A stretch of DNA of 32,689 nucleotides from assembly GCA_905198295.1 (NCBI GenBank), contig CAJKBW010000029.1, positions 1 through 32,689 on the forward strand. Direction: 5' to 3'. The stretch comes from an uncultured Oscillospiraceae bacterium (GTDB taxonomy: Bacteria; Bacillota; Clostridia; Oscillospirales; Acutalibacteraceae). Made by a program: the position numbers and the translations under genes. Below the pieces are notes generated by a model, which searched no databases, was not told the origin of the DNA, and worked only from the letters and a program-made list of their open reading frames with translations. Shown piece after piece: positions 28,332 through 32,689 of this stretch (its first letter is position 1; each line of letters begins with the position of its first letter).

Positions 28332-29486
28332 TTATCGGCCGTTGTAAATCCGTTTCATCAGGCCGACCATCTGTTTTTTGCTCACCGCGCGCGGGTTGGT
28401 CGCGGTGCATTTGTCCTTAAGCGCAATTTCCGCCAATTCTTCCACGCTTTCCATAAAGGCCTGCTGATCCACCCCGGCCTTTTTCAGCGAACCGGGGATC
28501 TCAAACTCCGCCAGCATCCGCTCCACCGTGATAATCAGATGGCGGATCGCCTGCGGCCCGGAATAGGAGCCGCCGCCGATGAGCACGCCGAGCTGGCTGT
28601 ATTTCATCGCCGCCTGACTGTCCGCCGCATGGTTGCGGTCGGCCAGATAGGAGTTGAACTCGATCACATATGGCAGCACGATGGCGTTGGCACGCCCGTG
28701 CGGGATGCCGAAGCGCCCGCCCACAATGTGCGCGATGGAATGGTTGATGCCGAGCCCCGCGTGGTTGAACGCGACCCCGGCCATTGAAGAAGCGTTGTGC
28801 ATATGTTCTCTGGCGTTCATGTCGTCGCCGTGCTTGTACACCCACGGCAGATGCTCGACCGTCAGCCGCACCGCCTTTTCCGCGAGCGCGTCGGAGAAAT
28901 CGTTGGCATCGGTGGAGACGTAGGCCTCTACCGCATGGGTGAGGACATCCATGCCGGTGTCGGCCGTCACCTTGGGCGGCACGCTGCGCACAAGCGACGG
29001 ATCAAGGATCGCGATATTGGGCAGCAGCTTGTCGTCCACCAGCGGATATTTGATGTGGGTGGCCGAATCGGTGATCACCGCGAAGCTGGTCGCCTCGCTG
29101 CCGGTGCCGCTGGTGGTGGGCACCACAATACACAGCGGCTTTGGCGCGCCGGTCACCTTCTGATACATATAGCTGATGGCCTTCGCGGCATCGATGGCCG
29201 AGCCGCCTCCCATCGCGAGCACCGCATCCGGCTTATGGTCGAGAATGCGGATCAGCCCCTGCACCACCAGATCGGTGTTCGGATCCGGCGTGATATCCGA
29301 AAAGATGCGGTATTCGGCGCCCATCTCCTCGAGTACCCGCAGCAGTTTCTTGATCATCCCGGATTTTTCGATAAAAGGATCGCAGATGATGCACATCCGG
29401 TGGATCGGATACTGTTTCAAATTTTCAAAAGCCGCCTCACCAGAAAAAATCTTGGTCGGCACATAAAACCCGTTCATCGGCCCCAT
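28332..29486 (-). CDS. iron-containing alcohol dehydrogenase
   Basis: This 384-residue member of the group III (iron-dependent) alcohol dehydrogenases reduces aldehydes or oxidises alcohols with NAD(P)H. The motifs are the nucleotide-binding GGGSAIDAAK, PTTSGTGSEAT and the metal-binding Asp/His set in FNHAGLGINHSIAHIVGG and GIPHGRANA. The nearest well-known relatives by eye are 1-propanol/1,2-propanediol-type dehydrogenases, but the substrate is not certain. The ATG at 29486 has GGAG 5 nt upstream; longer frames run into the promoter. It has its own promoter and a ~110-nt leader. A link to the deoxysugar genes 19 kb away (lactaldehyde reduction) is conceivable but not shown. Confidence 0.92.
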   Translation of the reverse strand: MGPMNGFYVPTKIFSGEAAFENLKQYPIHRMCIICDPFIEKSGMIKKLLRVLEEMGAEYRIFSDITPDPNTDLVVQGLIRILDHKPDAVLAMGGGSAIDAAKAISYMYQKVTGAPKPLCIVVPTTSGTGSEATSFAVITDSATHIKYPLVDDKLLPNIAILDPSLVRSVPPKVTADTGMDVLTHAVEAYVSTDANDFSDALAEKAVRLTVEHLPWVYKHGDDMNAREHMHNASSMAGVAFNHAGLGINHSIAHIVGGRFGIPHGRANAIVLPYVIEFNSYLADRNHAADSQAAMKYSQLGVLIGGGSYSGPQAIRHLIITVERMLAEFEIPGSLKKAGVDQQAFMESVEELAEIALKDKCTATNPRAVSKKQMVGLMKRIYNGR

Positions 29487-29523
29487 CGTTTCTCCGGCGA
29501 AGAATAACATCCGGGCAGAACAG

Positions 29524-29555
29524 CGCATCCGGTTTCCGCCGGCCGACCGGATGCG
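29524..29555 (-). other. hairpin in the alcohol dehydrogenase leader
   Basis: CGCATCCGGT (29524-29533) pairs with ACCGGATGCG (29546-29555). It lies in the leader, 38 nt before the start codon, without a U-tract. The arm is similar to the hairpin at 1852-1895. Confidence 0.45.
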
Positions 29556-29603
29556 GGACAAGGTTTTAAGAAAACTGTCGAACGTCTGCCCATAATTGTT
29601 TAT

Positions 29604-29632
29604 AGTATAGCATATATTGGGGGCGCTGTCAT
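29604..29632 (-). promoter_or_regulatory. promoter of the alcohol dehydrogenase gene
   Basis: ATGACA (29627-29632), 17 nt ending in TGC, and TATACT (29604-29609) on the minus strand: a near-consensus -35 plus an extended -10. No Rex-type operator was seen. Confidence 0.8.
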
Positions 29633-29734
29633 CCCCTGCTTGCATTTTTCGTTATCGCGCTGCTTTCTTGGCGTATACGGCACCGGTATTCCGGGCACAG
29701 TAAGTCCGAAAAACGGGATAATGGGGTGTTTTTT

Positions 29735-31171
29735 ATGGAATCTCTCTGGGCAAAAACCAGTGCCTTTGCACCGCGTGAGCAGCTGACCCGGGAGGAAAGC
29801 GCTGACGCCGCGGTCATCGGCGCCGGCATCGCCGGCCTGCTCACCGCCTGGTTTCTCCAGGAAGCCGGCCTGCGCGTCGTGGTTCTCGAAGCGGGCCGTA
29901 CCGCCGCCGGCCAGACGCAGAACACCACCGCCAAAATCACCGCCCAGCACGGCTATATTTACCGTACGCTGCTGGAAAAGCACGGCGAAGATAAAGCCTG
30001 GCAGTATGCGCAGGCCAATGCCGCCGCCATCGGGGATTACCGCCGGATCATCCGGGATAAACGCATCTCCTGCGCCTTTGAAGAGCAGGATGCCTATCTC
30101 TATTCCCGGCAGGATGCCGCGCTGATGCAGGACGAAGCCGAGGCCGCCCGGCTGCTGGGCCTCCCGGCCAGTTTCACGACAAAGGTCACCCTGCCCTTTC
30201 CGGTTGCCGGAGCCGTCCGCTTCGCCCATCAGGCTCAGTTTCACCCGCTGCAGTTCCTGCAGGTGCTTGCGCGTGAACTCACCATTTATGAAAACACCCG
30301 CGTCCTCTCTGTGGAGGAAAACCGGGTGCATACGGCGGACGCGGCGGTAACGGCAGAGCACATCGTTTTCGCCTGTCACTATCCTTTCGTAAACTTTCCC
30401 GGACTGTATTTTACGCGTATGCATCAGGAACGCTCCTACGTTATCGCTCTGGAAAACGCCCCCCTTCCGGACGGCATGCTGATTGATGAAGCCGCTGACG
30501 GCTGTTCCTTCCGGCATTATGGCTCCTATCTGCTGCTTGGCGGCGGCAATCACCGCACCGGCGAAAACAGCGCCGGCGGCCGATACGATGACCTGCGCCA
30601 AAAAGCAAGCGAATGGTTCCCGCAGGCACACGAAATCGCCCACTGGTCGGCACAGGATGTTATTACCGCTGACGGCGTGCCGTATATCGGCCGCTTTGCC
30701 GCGAGCCGTCCGGAATGGTATGTGGCCACCGGATTTCAGAAGTGGGGCATGACCACCGCGATGGCGGCAGCCGTCATTCTGAGGGACGCTGTCTTGGGAA
30801 AAACCAACCCTTATGCGGATGTTTTCGCCCCCTCGCGGTTTTCGGCCGGCGATATTCCGGCCGTTGCGCGGGAAGGCATGCAGGCTGTCAAGGGACTTAC
30901 GCGGGAAAACCTGTCTCTTCCCCGGGAAACGCTGGATGCTCTGCCTGTCGGTCACGGCGGCATTGTGGAATTCGGCGGAAAAAAGGTGGGGGTGTATAAA
31001 GAAGACGGGGCCTCTATTCACATCGTCGATACCCGCTGCCCGCATCTCGGCTGCCAGCTGGCATGGAATCCCGATGAAAAGACATGGGACTGTCCCTGTC
31101 ATGGTTCCCGCTTTGACTATACCGGCCGCCTGCTCGATGCCCCCGCCCAGTCGGATATTGCCTTACGGTAA
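29735..31171 (+). CDS. FAD-dependent oxidoreductase with C-terminal Rieske [2Fe-2S] domain
   Basis: This 478-residue fusion begins with a DAO/glycine-oxidase-type flavoprotein (GAGIAGLLTAWFLQEAG near residue 28, then VVVLEAG and the substrate-side GQTQNTTAKITAQHG). The last about 75 residues form a Rieske domain with the two ligand boxes CPHLGC and CPCHGSRF. The linker holds LTRENLSLPRE. The combination is known in Firmicutes and some other bacteria, but the substrate is unproven; electron transfer from the flavin to the 2Fe-2S centre is expected. The ATG at 29735 has GGGGTG 8 nt upstream; a GTG nine bases earlier is less likely. It is divergent from the alcohol dehydrogenase. No clear promoter is recognised upstream. 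Confidence 0.92.
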   Translation: MESLWAKTSAFAPREQLTREESADAAVIGAGIAGLLTAWFLQEAGLRVVVLEAGRTAAGQTQNTTAKITAQHGYIYRTLLEKHGEDKAWQYAQANAAAIGDYRRIIRDKRISCAFEEQDAYLYSRQDAALMQDEAEAARLLGLPASFTTKVTLPFPVAGAVRFAHQAQFHPLQFLQVLARELTIYENTRVLSVEENRVHTADAAVTAEHIVFACHYPFVNFPGLYFTRMHQERSYVIALENAPLPDGMLIDEAADGCSFRHYGSYLLLGGGNHRTGENSAGGRYDDLRQKASEWFPQAHEIAHWSAQDVITADGVPYIGRFAASRPEWYVATGFQKWGMTTAMAAAVILRDAVLGKTNPYADVFAPSRFSAGDIPAVAREGMQAVKGLTRENLSLPRETLDALPVGHGGIVEFGGKKVGVYKEDGASIHIVDTRCPHLGCQLAWNPDEKTWDCPCHGSRFDYTGRLLDAPAQSDIALR

Positions 31172-31185
31172 AACTGCGGCAGATA

Positions 31186-31214
31186 TTGCGGTTTCCTCCC
31201 GCTCATAGTATGCT
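31186..31214 (+). promoter_or_regulatory. promoter of the putative nuclease gene
   Basis: TTGCGG (31186-31191), 17 nt, TATGCT (31209-31214). The -10 lies inside a perfect palindrome. Confidence 0.6.
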
Positions 31215-31222
31215 GATACTAT
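31205..31222. promoter_or_regulatory. palindromic operator candidate before the putative nuclease
   Basis: ATAGTAT - GCTG - ATACTAT is a perfect 7-4-7 inverted repeat. It covers the -10 and sits 19 nt before the start codon, where a dimeric repressor would shut the gene off. No regulator gene is visible next to it. Confidence 0.6.
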
Positions 31223-31240
31223 TAGATGGGAGGGGTTTCC

Positions 31241-32107
31241 GTGAATTTTTTCCGGTTAAAGGAACCACAGGCACTCCAAAAAGTGGTTATCGCCGTATTG
31301 GAAGATAAGGACTTTGCCCTTCGCGTTAATACCATTGCCCGGAACACCAAAAACACCTGGCAGCTTGATCGTGGAGAAGCCGAAATCAGCCGCGATACCT
31401 TTCAGGGCAAGCTGGCCGAAAAGGTTGCGGAAACCTACCTGAAAAAAGTACGGCATCTGCAGTATCTTTCTTATGATGCCTTCCGGAACGACGCCGGTAA
31501 AAAGCATGCGCCGTTTGACGGCCTGCTGTATGACAGCGGTTCCGATTTGCAGGGGGTCATCCAGCTGGTGCTTGGGGAAGTACAGCTTTCTTCCCATGGT
31601 TCAATCTCGCCCGAGGCACGCGAAACCATTCGTCGGCTGGGCTGCCGGACGGTTGAGATAAAATCCACCCAAATCGATCAAAAGCGCAAAGAGCAGGCTG
31701 ATTTTCAGACCTACGACCATTCGCAGGATGTCATCCAACTGATCGAAGTCATTTCACGGGAGGATTTTTTGACCTATCCGCATTACTGCCGCAGCGGCGA
31801 GATCAGTAATCTGCACGCTTACTGCCAGCTTGTCCGGGAACGCAAGCCGTCTTTCGCCGGTTTGTCCGGAAAGGCGCTGCGGGACGCGGTGATTGCGAAC
31901 GAAAAGCGGTATCAATGCGACCTTTTTATCCGCGTTTATACCGATGAAGCACAAAAGCACGCCTTCATACTGGGCTATATAACCCGTGATGATTTTTTTG
32001 GTCGTGATATTCAGGTCAAAAAGATGAGCCGGCCAAACAAGTCGGAAAAAGCCGTCTATTTCGCGAAAAGTCTGTCTTTTGCCGAAGCAATTGAATTCCT
32101 GGAATAA
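31241..32107 (+). CDS. unrecognised protein with PD-(D/E)XK nuclease-like motif order
   Basis: I do not recognise this 288-residue protein. Its first half has the pattern of a PD-(D/E)XK endonuclease: a helix with Glu60/Glu64 (FQGKLAEKVAETYL), then Asp93 (APFDGLLYD) and Glu139-x-Lys141 (VEIKSTQ). The 46-residue gap between Asp and ExK is longer than usual and would require an insertion (about 99-137). The second half (about 155-288) has no motif I know. I chose the GTG at 31241 because GGGAGGGG lies 5 nt upstream; an ATG at 31226 lacks a site. No methyltransferase, antitoxin or helicase partner is next to it. It has its own promoter, palindromic operator and terminator. A restriction or defence role is an inference. 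Confidence 0.8.
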   Translation: MNFFRLKEPQALQKVVIAVLEDKDFALRVNTIARNTKNTWQLDRGEAEISRDTFQGKLAEKVAETYLKKVRHLQYLSYDAFRNDAGKKHAPFDGLLYDSGSDLQGVIQLVLGEVQLSSHGSISPEARETIRRLGCRTVEIKSTQIDQKRKEQADFQTYDHSQDVIQLIEVISREDFLTYPHYCRSGEISNLHAYCQLVRERKPSFAGLSGKALRDAVIANEKRYQCDLFIRVYTDEAQKHAFILGYITRDDFFGRDIQVKKMSRPNKSEKAVYFAKSLSFAEAIEFLE

Positions 32108-32111
32108 TCAG

Positions 32112-32153
32112 AAACAGGGAACTGACGTCAACGCACGTCGTTCCCTGTTTTTT
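32112..32153 (+). terminator. terminator of the putative nuclease gene
   Basis: AAACAGGGAAC (32112-32122) pairs with GTTCCCTGTTT (32140-32150), with an inner GACG/CGTC stem, and TTTTTT follows directly. Confidence 0.92.
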
Positions 32154-32195
32154 ATCTGTCACCGAACAGGCAAGAAAAAGCAGCACCACCACTCT

Positions 32196-32594
32196 TTATA
32201 TTTTCTTGTTTTCCGCGGGGGCCTGAATCTCTTGGTGTACAATTAATTCTTTAAGACTAATCCCCCGAATCGCTTCAGCATACGCTCCAACAATAGGTGC
32301 ATATTCCTTATAATTTTCAAAGGCATCGTAATGCGGTGATAATATATCCGTTTCTTCAATCACTGCCAAACCTTGTTTAAGGGTATCGTTGAATGTAACT
32401 TTGTATTTTTGGCTTTCCTCGGGGTAGAGATACAAATAGAAACAAACGAACTCTTTTTGTTTGTTCTTTTTTTCGTGCTCTCCTAAAAGCAAGTTTAGTG
32501 TGAGAATGAGCGGGCCTCTTTGTTGAATCTGTTCTCTATTATTTTCCCAGAAATCCATAAAAATACCGTTACATGTTTTAACCAAATCTTTCAT
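32196..32594 (-). CDS. unrecognised AT-rich small protein
   Basis: This 132-residue protein (MKDLVKTCNGIF...) shows no motif I recognise. It is charged, probably mixed helix/strand and soluble, with no signal or membrane segment. A good GGAGG sits 4-5 nt before the ATG, which supports real translation. Base composition is clearly AT-rich, unlike all other genes here, and codons such as AAA, TTT and ATA are frequent, suggesting recent acquisition. On its 5' side the remaining 95 bases of the window are also AT-rich; a weak TTGAAT-17-TAATGT promoter is possible there. It is convergent with the putative nuclease gene across the terminator. Confidence 0.7.
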   Translation of the reverse strand: MKDLVKTCNGIFMDFWENNREQIQQRGPLILTLNLLLGEHEKKNKQKEFVCFYLYLYPEESQKYKVTFNDTLKQGLAVIEETDILSPHYDAFENYKEYAPIVGAYAEAIRGISLKELIVHQEIQAPAENKKI

Positions 32595-32689
32595 TTTGCC
32601 TCCAGATAGTTTTAGTCAACATTAGACTCTTGTAATTGTATATTCAACAATATAGGCATTAAAATTATATTTTTTACCATTGAAATAGG

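Noticed and set aside
29486..29735. Rex redox-operator between the dehydrogenase and flavoprotein genes
   Set aside because: AT-rich bases near TTGTTTATAG do not form the required inverted TTGTGA/TCACAA pattern.
1..32689. CRISPR arrays, insertion sequences, tRNA or rRNA genes
   Set aside because: No regularly spaced repeats, transposase motifs, or cloverleaf or rRNA sequences were recognised on either strand.

Overview
This window is GC-rich, densely coded bacterial DNA that reads as a Firmicutes chromosome, most likely a Clostridia/Oscillospirales-type anaerobe. The reasons are a yunB-type sporulation gene, an IspH protein fused to ribosomal protein S1 (a fusion known from Clostridia), a stand-alone [FeFe]-hydrogenase-like protein, a two-gene SufC/SufB-type Fe-S system, strong AGGAGG-like ribosome binding sites, and TTGACA/TATAAT-type promoters with 17-nt spacers. 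Only the last ~600 bases are clearly AT-rich. No tRNA, rRNA, CRISPR array or insertion sequence was recognised.

Layout. 1-1805: sufC and a SufB/D-family scaffold gene (minus), closed by a strong terminator. 1928-4500: a zinc/cadmium-type metal efflux operon (minus) with an SmtB-like sensor, a free heavy-metal-binding (HMA) protein and a P1B-type ATPase, read from a promoter overlapped by a palindromic operator. 4555-5648: a lipoprotein with a Big2 domain and a transglutaminase-like domain (plus). 5711-9981: a large glycoside hydrolase and an L-fucose/arabinose-isomerase-like enzyme (minus), each behind its own TTGACG-17-TATACT promoter; this looks like a deoxysugar-use locus.

10097-15585: yunB, ligA, a histidine phosphatase, ruvX and an [FeFe]-hydrogenase-like protein (plus). 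15645-18188: an XPD/DinG-type helicase with an N-terminal Cas4/RecB-like nuclease domain, behind a promoter flanked by a 15-bp inverted repeat that contains LexA-like boxes. 18331-20406: rluA-type pseudouridine synthase and radC, divergent from each other.

20541-26287: a five-gene minus-strand operon: rpiR-type regulator, BaiN/HI0933-type flavoprotein, cytidylate kinase, PlsC acyltransferase, IspH-S1. The same architecture of cmk, plsC and ispH-S1 links nucleotide, lipid, isoprenoid and translation functions. The S1 half has its own internal Shine-Dalgarno sequence and ATG. 26325-29632 (minus): a ChrB-N-like protein with a ~200-nt leader and a consensus promoter, birA, and an iron-dependent alcohol dehydrogenase. 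29735-32153 (plus): a FAD oxidoreductase with a C-terminal Rieske domain, then a putative orphan PD-(D/E)XK nuclease under a palindromic operator. 32196-32594: an AT-rich, unrecognised gene that probably marks the edge of an acquired segment.

The observations most worth a second look are the helicase-nuclease with its paired operators, the putative PD-(D/E)XK protein at the right end, the internal start in ispH-S1, the atypical hydrogenase-like protein, and the ChrB-N-like gene with a long leader. All family assignments come from motifs read by eye; no database search was possible.
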